Assembly (NCBI GenBank): GCA_964006375.1
Contig: OZ023262.1
Coordinates: 93,728,476-93,792,475, forward strand
DNA from: Tillus elongatus
Lineage: Eukaryota; Arthropoda; Insecta; Coleoptera; Cleridae
Reading direction: 5' to 3'
Length of the DNA stretch: 64,000 bases
The position numbers and the translations under genes were made by a program. Under the pieces are notes generated by a model. It did no database searches. It had not been told where the DNA came from and saw only the letters and a program-made list of their open reading frames with translations. Positions 42,651-54,444 of the stretch are shown here, piece after piece; position 1 is the first letter of the stretch, and each line of letters begins with the position of its first letter.

Positions 42651-43619
42651 TTAAGTTTTTTCTCTTAATTTAGTCGCCATTTTTTACTTCTGCTTACTTA
42701 GACGAGTAACATGCCACTAAACACGTGGGGGGGTTAGCTTTAAACTAAGAAAGGAATTGAACCTGTAACCAACCATTGTTTCTAAGCTTAGTGTTTAGTT
42801 ATTCGGTACCTCTTTGTATTTGTTTGACGCTACCATATCAAGGAGCATATGTCAGGAATCGAACCTGTATCTCTTTCAAAATAAAATCAACTACTTGTCG
42901 CTCCCACACATAAGGCTAAACAGTTCCTATTTTTAAGTGTTGAACCTGTTGTCCGTTTTGTTTCTGAGCTTCCTTCTTTGTTTTGCCAGCGACCTCTATT
43001 GTCTCTACGATATTTAAGTTTGGTTTCCTATTTGAACCTGTTGTCTATTTTGTTTCTGAACTTCTTTCTTTTGTTTGCCAACGACCTCTATTGTCTTTGC
43101 GATATTTAAGTTTGGTTTCATATTTGAACCTGTTGTCTATTTTGTTTGTCAACGACCTCTGTGTGTTATTTTTAGAACCTACCTATATAACAATTGTGGC
43201 GTTCGGCTAATTTCTATGCGAAATCTTTAACCGTTATCAAGAGTGTTTCCGGTTTAGGTGAATAGCCCGCTATTAATAGTTTAAATCATCAGTCGGGCGC
43301 GGTCGTGATAATTATGTGTTTAATAATTTTTTGACTCTTACCTAAAATGCATCAGATGTTTAAGTGTATTACTGTTTGATTACATTTAAATAAAACAGGG
43401 TTATTTTTTAATAGCTGGAGAGGCTATAGGTCTTACATAACGCATTGCTCTTTTGTAAATCTGTTTACAGGTGTTATTAATATGGAACTAGTTATTTTGT
43501 GTAAAGCGTGAACATTGGTGTTGGTGTTTTAAAAAATTAAGTGCTAGTGTGGTCCTATGTTTGAAGGCGATGACTATGTTTGGTGAGTTGGTCTACTACT
43601 TTTTACATAAATAAGCTGA

Positions 43620-43642
43620 ACGCAGCAAGTGCGTTCTGTTAG
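43620..43642 (+). repeat. TIR-family motif, right arm
   Basis: Mirror of 35399-35422. Confidence 0.65.
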
Positions 43643-44374
43643 CGAATTTTCATATACTTCTCAGGTTAGATAAGTCGTTTATATTTTATTGCTAATAATT
43701 TACTTCTTATTACGCATGTTATTTTAAATAGCGGTTCCTTATTTTAAATAGCGGTTCCTCGTTTGCCTAATACAGGTTACTTGGCTTTTGAATTTGATTA
43801 CGTCATCTCAGGTTAGACTTGCCGCGCCCACACATAAGGCTAAAAAAGTTCCTATTTTTAAGAGTTGAACCTGTTGTCCATTTTGTTTCTGAGCTTCCTT
43901 CTTTGTTTTGCCAGCGACCTCTATTGTCTCTACGATATTTAATTTTGGTTTTCTATTTGAACCTGTTGTCTCTTTGGTTTCTGAACTTCCTTCTTTTGTT
44001 TGCCAACGACCTCTGTGTGTTATTTTAGAACCTACCCATATAACAATTGTGGCGTTCGGCTAATTTCTATGCGAAATCTAATAGTCTGTCTAATATTAAA
44101 CATATTAATTATTATGTCTTATGTCTAGTAACAAAAGCTTTATGTATGGTTTGTTTTAATAGGGGCGTAACTTTAAATCATGGAGTCTTCGACCTATACC
44201 ATTATTCTCGCTTATCAACCTCACTCTCATTTGTCGGCTCTAAAGGTTGGAGTGACGTAACTTTAAATAATGGAGTCTTCAACCATCTTTAAAAGCGAAA
44301 GGCACCATCTTTAAGAACGAAAGCCGCCATTTTTATAATGTCAGGGGTATATATGTCAGCTTAAGGTATCACAG

Positions 44375-44540
44375 GTTAGGCCGCCATTTTTTTTTCCGCC
44401 ATTTTGGGTCCGCCATTTTTGGTCCGCCATTTTGGGCCCGCCATTTTTGGTCCGCCATTTTGGGGCGTGGCCACGCCCACAAGGGGGTGGGGCTCCGCCC
44501 ACTAGGGGAGGAGTGGGGGTGGGGGCTCCGCCCCCACTTC
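44375..44540. repeat. GC-rich terminus and CCGCCAT array, right arm
   Basis: Mirror of 34500-34670. Confidence 0.75.
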
Positions 44541-44570
44541 CTGTCTGCCCCAAGTGACGGAATACCTACT

Positions 44571-44576
44571 GTCCTT
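44571..44576. repeat. 6-bp target duplication GTCCTT, right
   Basis: Follows ACT at 44570. See the left copy. Confidence 0.85.
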
Positions 44577-44790
44577 TAACTTCAATCTCAGTAGTCTCAT
44601 TTCTAACCGGAAATTCACGTTCAGGATCCCGTTTTTGGTTGGCTACTGAACCACTTTGTCAAAACTTTGCAACTAACTCCAAAATGTGTTTGTTCGGATG
44701 TCGATCATTAAACAAATTTGCGGTACGGTTGGCACAGTCATCGCTTTTGAAAAAAAGAGTAATTATTTCAACTCATTCTTCTACAGAATA
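44577..44790 (-). pseudogene. Mariner-like transposase, N-terminal part
   Basis: The minus strand reads VEIITLFFKSDDCANRTANL, then FNDRHPNKHILELVAKF and NQKRDPERE, the helix-turn-helix N-terminus (DUF4817-like) of insect mariner-type transposases. In-frame stops occur just before VEII and after VAKF. It joins the middle part at 34465 across the palindromic insertion. Confidence 0.7.
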
Positions 44791-44919
44791 CACCATTGCG
44801 AAATTAATTTTCGTTAGTACTATCAAGTATCAAACCGACCGATAAACTTAAATAATAAACCCCATTTCTCTCATTCCGATAATAAATGTTCTGATAGTAA
44901 ATTTTTTGTTTACAAACCA

Positions 44920-45259
44920 ACAAAACATTGACTACCAGCACATTTCTTATCGGAATGAGTGAAATGCGTTTTTGGATCTTCAACTGTGAATATTTTTTAA
45001 ACGAGTTAATAAAAGTTTCAAAAAGATTCGTGTGCTGAATTCATAAAAGAAAGAGCTTTCAAATAATGTAACACTAGACCCATGTTACCTATTCAAAATA
45101 TAAATTTGTTATCACCACTCTTAGGAGGTTGTTGTGACAAAGTTGAGTTTTATGTCAAAATATGTCCCTCTCAATATTAAAATTGACGCGTTTCAGCGTT
45201 TCTTAAAAAAAATTATCTGGACGCAAATCGGTCTGTTTCATTTTCAATGCGACACCCTA
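44920..45259. repeat. Mariner-like TIR, right
   Basis: Inverted partner of 33241-33575; ends GCGACACCCTA then TA. Confidence 0.8.
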
Positions 45260-45599
45260 TATAAAAAAAACTTAGTACTTCTCCCTAAGCACATTGCGCG
45301 CACGGAAAAGTGTAAGATTTTGCATAGTTAAAGTTCATAGGGGGAACGAGTGCAGAAAAGGAAAATGTAAAATATGTGTTACAAATAGATTAAATTAAAG
45401 AAAATAAGACATTGCTTGTTGAGGTTCATAAATTGATCAATGTCAAACACATATTACTCTATAGTCAAACAGATGTATATAGATGCATTAATAGGTAAAG
45501 GTAAGATGCTTACTGGCAATTACGACAATGCTGACCTTTTTTGCTCATCTAAACTAACCTACCTTCCACCTTAAGCTCGATCTCAACGACAGAAGTGAT

Positions 45600-45700
45600 T
45601 TGAAAATTCATCCGCTGCCGGTGAATCTCGAACCGCCGTCCCTCGAGTACGAATTGGGAAGTTCCAGTCAACTTTCAAACACGGCCACGGCGGCGCATAT
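45600..45700 (-). repeat. tRNA-like (SINE-type) segment
   Basis: On the minus strand, TGGCCGTGTTTGAAAGTTG (A-box-like) then GGCGGTTCGAGATTCACCGG (B-box-like), 60 bp apart. No full cloverleaf. Confidence 0.45.
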
Positions 45701-45949
45701 AGATGTATTCGTTTTATTACCTACGTTCATACTGACTGTCAAACGTATGAGTCAGTGCCCAAGCAGTCGCACTGAGTAGAGACAATCGCCAAAGAATGTT
45801 CAAATAGGTACATATATTGTATAAACGTTATGTGTTTTATCTAATAAATATATGTGCTCTATATATTAGTGAAATATAGCTTGTTCAATATACATCTGTT
45901 GTAAAAAGAAAATTGTGAAGCAGCAATTGAAATTGACTTACTCTCACCT

Positions 45950-46300
45950 ATTTAATTCATTATATAATAATAAATTTCACTCGAATTCTGACCATTGGTC
46001 AACCATTTGTTTCTATTGTGGCCAGTGTCGGGATTATGTTCAGACAGAACACAAGTGCTTTTTTGTTAACGTATCACTTTTGTGCTGTGTTAATCTATCT
46101 TTAAGGACTCTGCTTGTTTGGCCAATGTATTTTAAACTACAATTACTATACGGAATACAATATACCACTCTAGACACTTTGGAAATTTCATCCTTACTTT
46201 TGAATTTACTGAAAATGTTATTAATTGTTTTTGTATATCGAAACGTTATTTTAAAATTGGTTTCATCTTTAAATAAAAACTTTAACCTAGTGTAAATATT
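45950..46300 (-). pseudogene. Penelope-like element, GIY-YIG endonuclease fragment
   Basis: The minus strand reads FKDETNFKITFRYTKTINNI, then VVYCIPYSNCSLKYIGQTSR and VLKDRLTQHKSD, a GIY-YIG-type nuclease core (VYxI...YIGQT..L..R...H). This domain sits C-terminal to reverse transcriptase in Penelope-like elements. Stops follow after HLCSV. Its plus-strand shadow at 45915-46295 is not a gene. Confidence 0.7.
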
Positions 46301-46519
46301 CTTAATGTATGGGATCGATATGTAAAAAAAGTTAGATGTTTCCGAACTCGAAATTATATGGATGTTATGTCTGTCAGATAAATTTGATACTGTTTGTAGA
46401 GAGTGTCTTGTATTGTAATGGTGATTGTTTGAACAATGGTATAAGAGTTTATTAAGTAGTTTGGGAAAATAAGAGTTGTTAACAAAAATATTATAAAGTA
46501 TATTGAGCTTTTCAATTCT

Positions 46520-47065
46520 TTACTTTCTGACGAAAATTATCACCAAAATTTAACCACAGACCCACCATCCACCTTTCAACAAGAAGCTAACAAAGTAATT
46601 TCTAAATTAAAAAGCAATAATTTTATTACAAAAGAAATGGCTAAAAGATTAACAATATATAATCAGACGTGTCCAAAATACGGTCTTCATAAAATTCACA
46701 AATCTGTTTTTCTATAAATTCACCTAGTAGTAAACTATCTATACTAATCACTGAAATTTTAACAAAAGCTTACAATAACAACAATGATTATTACATGAGA
46801 GACTCTTTTCACTTTTCAGAATTTATAAAGAATGTTACACTTCCAGACAATTATGTAATTGTTAGTCTTGATAATTTTCACTGAAATTCTTTAAAGATAG
46901 CATTGAGAAAAGAGGGGTGTCTATTTCTATAGAAACATCAATTCCAAAAAATATATTTCCTGAAATTGTTGATTTTATTTTTAAGTCAAGCCCACATATT
47001 ATAAACAAATTTTTGGAACTCCAATGGGTGCTTGTATCTCTCCAAGTATTGCACAATATGTATTA
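46520..47065 (+). pseudogene. Penelope-like element, reverse transcriptase fragment
   Basis: The plus strand reads TTDPPSTFQQEANKVISKL, TCPKYGLHKIHKS, SPSSKLSILITEIL and LPDNYVIVSLDNF, the N-terminal reverse-transcriptase blocks of Penelope elements (CPKFYGLPKIHK, YVLVSLDV). Further on, frames read near NGCLYLSKYCTICI, in place of the MG(S)PISP block. At least three stops or frameshifts. It points away from the nuclease fragment at 45950-46300. Confidence 0.75.
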
Positions 47066-47089
47066 TCACAACACGAGTAACAAAACAAC

Positions 47090-48140
47090 TCACACCTCCT
47101 AAAGTAGTAACTGCTCAAAATGTTGTCCATTAACACTCAAACATTTTAATATTCGTGTCGTAATGCCGCTAGTGGTTGCTGACAGAATCTCATTTCTATA
47201 TAACTCTTTAAACGCCCTTTTTACTCTGATCTCTAATTCTTCGCGTGAATTGCTTTGGTTTGTATCTTTCCCCAAAGATGGAAATCAAGCGGGGTAAGAT
47301 CTGGACTTTTTGCGGGCCATATCCAGGGACCGCACTTTCCAATCCCTCTGTCTTCAAATAGATCGTCGAGTGTGTTAGATATTTCTCGTGTAGGGTGAGC
47401 AGGAGCTCCGTCATGTGGATACCAACAAGTTCGATATTCTGATAATGGTAAATTGTCTAAAAATGCTGTAACTATTGTTCTTAATATTTCCATGTAAAGA
47501 TTAAAAGTTAAGGTTCCATCATAAATATGATAATAAAAGTTATTACCTTTCAATAAACAAAACACATTGAAACTAAATTTTACTTGAAATCCCCTTTCCC
47601 TAATAGCATTAAGGTTTAGATTTGCGTTAACATAACTCTTATGTTTCCTTTATGATAAAATTTCGATTCATCAGTCCATATAATTTTTTTTAATTCATCA
47701 TCTCCTTGAATATGAATTAACATCGTTTCACAAAACTGGACCCTTTTACTAGCATCTTCTGGATGCACAGCTTGCACTAAAGTAATCTTAAAGTTGTGAA
47801 TTTTGTGCTTCCACAAGAATCTTTCTACAGAGGAGTAGGGAATACGTATGTCTTTCACTGCAGTGTAAATAGAGGCATGTGGATATGCTTAGAAATAAGC
47901 CAGGACAGTTATTTCGTTATCTTCATCTCTAGTCACTGGACTGGGATTAACTTTGGGTGCCTTAAAAGTACCAAATTCTAGGAAATTTAACTCAATCCTT
48001 CCAAACTTCTTTTTACTCATGGGTGGCAGATTAGGATATAACTCATTAAACCTTCTACATGTTCTACCAATAGTTCGATTACATTCTCCATGGATGTAAA
48101 ATAAATTTAAATAATCTGCATTGGAATAATGATTTTCCAT
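47090..48140 (-). pseudogene. Second mariner-like transposase
   Basis: ATG at 48140 (MENHYSNADYLNLFYIHGE), the DUF4817-type N-terminus, continuing through RRFNELYPNLPPMSKKKFGR. After a frame break it reads SVERFLWKHKIHNFKITLVQ and WTDESKFYH (first Asp), then DGAPAHPTREISN (second Asp) and WPAKSPDLTPLDFHLWG (third Asp). Unlike the copy at 33.6 kb, the catalytic Asp residues are all present, but the frame is broken at about 47870 and 47600. TIRs were not found. Confidence 0.8.
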
Positions 48141-48891
48141 GTTAACTGTGTACATTAGTACATTGACATTTATCGAATAATTTAGAATGACAAGTATGTA
48201 ATATAAATTGTTCATCATGGCACACTTGCCTTAACGTTGACGTTCAACCACAGTATAAAAAAAAATTATGCTGTGTTATATTTTTGAATGTCTCTAAGTA
48301 CCTCAAAAACTGTCCTTTTTAGCTATAGGAAATACCCAATATAGGTCGGAAAGTTATCAAAAAATGAATTGGCTGGAACTGCAAGTTACTCTGTCTCCTT
48401 TAAAATAAGACGCTCATTGAAGGCAGAAATAGTCAAAGGTTGGCGCCGCCCCGCTGACCATTAATATTTTCAAATCAATTTTCAAAGAAAACTGTATGAG
48501 ATAGGTATAGGGTAATGTATACCTAAAAGGTAGGGAATTTAACGCTTAATTAGATTCTGGGAACATATGGGTACCGTTCTATTTAAAAAAAAAACAAGTT
48601 ATCTCTGATTGAAAATTATCAAATTCAAATTTATAATATAAATAACAGTTATCTTAATATCGTATTGTGTTTATAACAGTATGCAGGAATTTTTACGCTC
48701 TATGGGATAGTGAAAATCTCATGTTTCTACCTTGCATGTCTTTAAAGATATCGGAATTTTTCTAAAGCGCTCCAATCGTAAGTTTTTCTACAAAATGGCG
48801 AATAAATCCGAAACGGTACGAACTAGCCCGAATATGTTGTGATCAAAAGGTCCCTCAAATTGAACGTGTAATTCAAAAAGTTAATAATATA

Positions 48892-50085
<1,194 letters not shown>

Positions 50086-50089
50086 GGTG

Positions 50090-50245
50090 ATATAATATAT
50101 ATAATATATATAATATATATAATATATATAATATATATAATATATATAATATATATAATATATATAATATATATAATATATATAATATATATAATATATA
50201 TAATATATATAATATATATAATATATATAATATATATAATATACA
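50090..50245. repeat. (TAATATATA)n satellite, 9-bp period
   Basis: About 17 near-perfect 9-bp units. It differs from the plain (TA)n arrays by one extra A per unit. Confidence 0.95.
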
Positions 50246-51605
50246 TAAGCTTAATACGTCCTAATATTTAAATGCCCTGTATAATTGAGAGTGTAAAATA
50301 TTTTAGGTTTAAATAAGGGATTGCAAGACAGCTAAAAGAATGCAGAACAATGATTTTTTTTTTACATGTAGTACATTTTAATTTCACGAAGTAAAAGTCG
50401 TTAAAATACAATAGAACCAAAAGAACAATAGCCTTGTTTTTATTTATAGAGTTTTAAATAGAATATAACGATTTTATTTTATACTAGGCACTAAGTGCAT
50501 TTACTATATTATACATTTATAATATTAAGGTTAAAATAAGTTTTTGTAAATACGAATTGTAAGAAAAGACGCAGTGTGAGGTACAGGAGACAAGATTTCT
50601 GTAACACAGGTATAGTTTATTTAAGGAGTCGACGGGAGGTCGATGAGGACGATTAGTACCACAAGTGAAACTTGAATTTAGTTGACGTGCGACGTCACTG
50701 TAAATATGGAAGTTGAGAAGTAAAACGTGAAAGTCAAGTGCCTGATAATAAAATCATATACAATTTTTGTGTAAAGAAAATAAAAATAAATACCTGGTAC
50801 ACGGTTTGTTAAGACCGTTTTAAATAAAATTGAAATTAATTAATAATCACAACCAAGCTACTAAATCCAAACAGTAGATCAAACGGAAAGTAATGAGTAC
50901 ACATCAAATGGAAGAAGTAATCAAGATAACATTCAGTAAGTCGTTTTATGAACTTTATCGAAATAAATGTGCAGACTCTTTTTCTATAGTGTGAATAGTT
51001 TTTTAAGCATATTTTTGTCCCATTGATGATTTTAATGTATATTTAGTTCACTAAGGGGGATACTACATAAAGGCCGAATCACTATATCATAGTTAGGTAA
51101 TTCATTGTGTTAAATAAATTTGATTTGTATTGATTTATTGACAATCTGTGATGATAAATTTGATATAACCTTTTTCAATAAAAATTTGTTAATTTAATCA
51201 ATCAAAAATAAAGCATACGGGGTTGCACTTACATAATCTGTTTCATTTTGACCTCATATCAAACAAATATTAGTTATATGATTAATTAAGGCTATTTTTT
51301 CACCGTTAATTAAAAGTAAAATCAAAAGAACCCAATCATATATAATTTTTTTGAAACTTCCAAACACTCGGGAGTACTATAGTTTATAAAAACCATATAT
51401 TAAACAAAAATGGTAGCCCAAGCACAGAACCCTACCCATAAGATGAGAGAAAAATGTAAAATCACAGCAGTAAGTAAACAATGTTTGGCATAATTTCAGC
51501 ATCATCAATATTAGCGTTTTTTTAAATAAAAACGCAATTGAATTCTCATGCTCTACAATTAAAAGTGCTAAATTAAATTAAAAGAAACCACACAAAATAC
51601 CATAG
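50246..51605. other. No gene recognised
   Basis: AT-rich unique-looking DNA without long open frames or known repeats. Confidence 0.5.
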
Positions 51606-51607
51606 CA

Positions 51608-51609
<2 letters not shown>

Positions 51610-51684
<75 letters not shown>
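51610..51684. repeat. (TA)n array
   Basis: About 75 bp. An (ATCT)n stretch lies at 51755-51770. Confidence 0.97.
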
Positions 51685-51685
<1 letters not shown>

Positions 51686-52124
51686 CGTATGTGTGTATAC
51701 ATATTAAATGTTGACTTGTTCTGTGCTCTACTGGGGCGATTTTAATGAATAAATTATCTATCTATCTATATATTCCAGGTCTGTTACAATTTTTATACGC
51801 CGAAAGGTAGTATACAGGTGTTCAACCAGTGTGGGGGTGGAAGATATCTCGGTTATTTTCAAAGAGATAGAAAAAGTTTAAATGTTAGCTGCCTTTATTT
51901 CTCGAGCTCTACAAAAGTAAAACATTGCGGTGTATAGAGGCTGTCCCAAATTTCTTCTACCGGCATCAACTTCATTTGTTTAAATTGCAGCCCCTACCAT
52001 TTGTAACATTTTTAGATCACTGGGGCATGTAAATCTCATTCGAGCTACTCTAATACTTACAAAAATGTAGCGTTTTCAAAAAACCAATTTGTATAATTTT
52101 GGGAGAGAAAATGTCCGTTATAGC

Positions 52125-52410
<286 letters not shown>

Positions 52411-52517
52411 TCAAACGGACCTTAGATTTGGGTATTAGGGGCGGTAATTCGCGCTCATTTGAAAAAAATTATGTCGTCACCTAACATCTAAACAATCGAT
52501 GGATGTTGTTTTTCAAG

Positions 52518-52885
52518 TGACAATTATTATTATTGTGTCTGTGTTTTGTTTCTTTGGCGTCGGCCTATTTCCGCGACTATGGCCAAACACCAACGCCAGG
52601 GAGCAGTTTCACCTCACTATCCTGGAAATTTTGCGAAATCCCTGCCTTTCTGTAAGAAGGTTAGGGATATTTAACGTGCCCAACATCGCATGGATACAGG
52701 ACCGTCGGTTTTACGCCCCCTCCGAGGCGCGGAACGTCCAGACATTCAACTTGCTTAAATACAATGCCAGAACATCGGTTAATGTTAATGTTTCTACTGA
52801 AAAAGTAAAAAACAATCCTGGGATCAAACCCAGTACTCTTCGGTTCAGAGGCACACGTTCTTACTCCTGAGCCACCAAGGCTCTA
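52518..52885 (-). mobile_element. tRNA-derived SINE-like element
   Basis: On the minus strand it starts GAGCCTTGGTGGCTCAGGAG (A box in TGGCTCAGGAGTAAG), an anticodon-like stem CTCT/AGAG, and CTGGGTTTGATCCCAG (B box/T arm). A GC-rich body of about 290 bp follows, then (AAT)n at 52520-52535. The 123-codon plus-strand frame across it is spurious. Confidence 0.65.
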
Positions 52886-52989
52886 TTATTATTATTATCA
52901 ATCAAGTAATTAGTTGTTACGTTTACTTTTAATATAATATAAAATATCTCAGGCGGTGGCGTCGGCGTCAATTGATAGGTAAACAAAGC

Positions 52990-53080
52990 TTTAGTTAACG
53001 TACCTCAGCTGGTTCAGTGCTTGTTTCCTACGCAAAAGGTTCCGAGATCGATTTTCGGTCTATGAATATATCGTTCTTGT
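52990..53080 (+). repeat. tRNA-like (SINE-type) segment
   Basis: CCTCAGCTGGTTCAGTGCTTG (A-box-like) and GTTCCGAGATCGATTTTCGG (B-box-like). Confidence 0.35.
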
Positions 53081-53279
53081 TTGTTTCACTTTGACATTTG
53101 GAGAAACAATAGTGTACATATTTCATACGTATTGAACAAGATATCGTTTTTGTTTAAAACGCTTAAAAAACTTTGTCATCTTTGAGTCTAAAATTATTAT
53201 TTCATATTATAAAATCGAATTTTATTAAGAAATTTCACCAATAAAGAATTAGTTTTTTAAAAGCTTTTGTAGCTGTTGG

Positions 53280-53740
53280 AAAAACCGATGTGATTAGGTT
53301 GATTTAAACGAAACTATTCAAGCGATTATTAAGGAAAAATAACTGCTACATTTATATGTTGGCAGCTAGTTTAATTTTCCAAATATGAATTAAGTTTCCT
53401 TACGCAAAAGCTTTGTAACTTTAATGAAATATGTTATGCAAGTTTCTTATAAAGACTTATAATATCTATAGATATGTCAAAATTTAATTTTCTAGCTTCA
53501 TAGAAAGTTGAGTTCTGGGCATTTTTCTCAAAAGGAGTTAGAACGCAAGATTTTTTGATAATAGAGAAATATCGATAGAGACACTTTCGAAAGAATTGCT
53601 CACATGCGCGCATACTAGGACCTCTGAAATGGATCTTTAAGGTCTGTGAAAATTTAAAGTAATAATTTTAGTAATACACCGTATAATAATAGTGTACAAT
53701 TCATATGAAAATTCACTACTATAACGCACTTGCTGCCTCC
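53280..53740 (-). mobile_element. TIR-family fragment with terminal motif
   Basis: Collinear with 31960-32140 and, further in, with 23090-23400. It ends in the motif at 53715-53738 (ATAACGCACTTGCTGCCTCC). Confidence 0.6.
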
Positions 53741-54440
53741 AGAAATGTCTTTCAAGTTTCCAGCTCATAATACGGCTTGTGGCAATGTACACAGCTAGCA
53801 GATCCATGTAGAGAGGAACTTCTGCAACGATGTTCACCGTCTTGATGTCCCATATAGTTTTCAGCGAGGTCAAAGTTTATGGTAATTTTCTCCCTCCTTG
53901 CACTCTCCATGTTTTTCGCATGTTGTACAGCTACGTGTCAAATATGGTCACATTTTTCTTCACTTTGTCCCAATAGAAGATGTCTCGTCTATTGTGACAT
54001 ATATAGTGATCCGTTATAACTGGTTTTCTTTCAGTATATAGTTTGTGTTTCTGTTTGCACTACATTAGGAGGAGTGTATTATTGAATGTATGGTATTTAT
54101 CTATTCTGAGGCCATATAGATTGTGCTAGATGTTGATGGATGATTTTTGCGACCTTTTGATGCCTGTCGGTGCACATATTTGCGGCCAATGCTTGTTACC
54201 TGCTGACATGTTCGTTTCGACCTGCTCGCACATGCGGTATGTGTCTTCTATGTTGTTTGACCACGTGCTTCATATTACTTTCTGTGGGTACCACACGATG
54301 CTGCATCGCAAACATCGATCCTTCAGCCTCAGAGAAAATATGCTTCGTCAAGATTAATCCGCGCCGGGCCTGGGTTTTTATTTCCATCTCTCTATCTATT
54401 GCTTGTTAGTTATCTGTTGCTGAAGTAAAGTGTAAATACT
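53741..54440. other. No gene recognised
   Basis: Slightly GC-richer DNA. Frames at 54130-54409 lack domains. It may be 3' flank of the retroelement that follows. Confidence 0.4.
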
Positions 54441-54444
54441 AGTT

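Larger units (their letters stand above)
34472..44570. mobile_element. Palindromic Polinton/Maverick-like element, 10,099 bp
   Basis: The termini are AGT...ACT with a 6-bp target duplication, as established for Polintons/Mavericks. Essentially the whole element is two inverted arms (34472-39814 and 39822-44570) joined by about 7 nt. The arms differ by scattered substitutions, a ~554-bp deletion in the right arm and tandem-repeat copy number. From the tips inward each arm holds a GC-rich terminus, ATGGCGG array, direct-repeat blocks, ~217-bp tandem repeats, KilA-N-like fragments, a 128-aa PolB-like ORF and a CAGCTGTCTAACA array. Capsid, integrase and packaging ATPase genes are absent, so it would depend on other copies. 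I infer a snap-back (mirror) derivative of a larger Polinton. Confidence 0.75.
33241..45259 (-). mobile_element. Mariner-like transposon split by a 10.1-kb insertion
   Basis: The left end CAGGGTGGCGCATTGAAAAC (33241) is the inverse of the right end at 45240-45259, and TA flanks both sides (33239-33240, 45260-45261). Similarity of the two ends continues for about 330 bp, so the TIRs are long. Removing the insertion and its 6-bp duplication leaves an element of about 1.9 kb encoding one transposase on the minus strand. CAGGGTG is also the end of the small MITE at 48892-49076. Confidence 0.85.

Noticed and set aside
34472..44570. The palindrome as a simple assembly mirror artefact
   Set aside because: The arms differ by substitutions, a 554-bp deletion and repeat counts, and the outside flanks are different halves of one mariner with a 6-bp duplication. 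Raw reads should still confirm it.
45915..46295. A 126-codon plus-strand frame rich in Leu and Cys
   Set aside because: The minus strand of the same DNA encodes the GIY-YIG fragment, so this is its shadow.
52499..52870. A 123-codon plus-strand frame
   Set aside because: It is antisense to a SINE-like element with A and B boxes and an (AAT)n tail.
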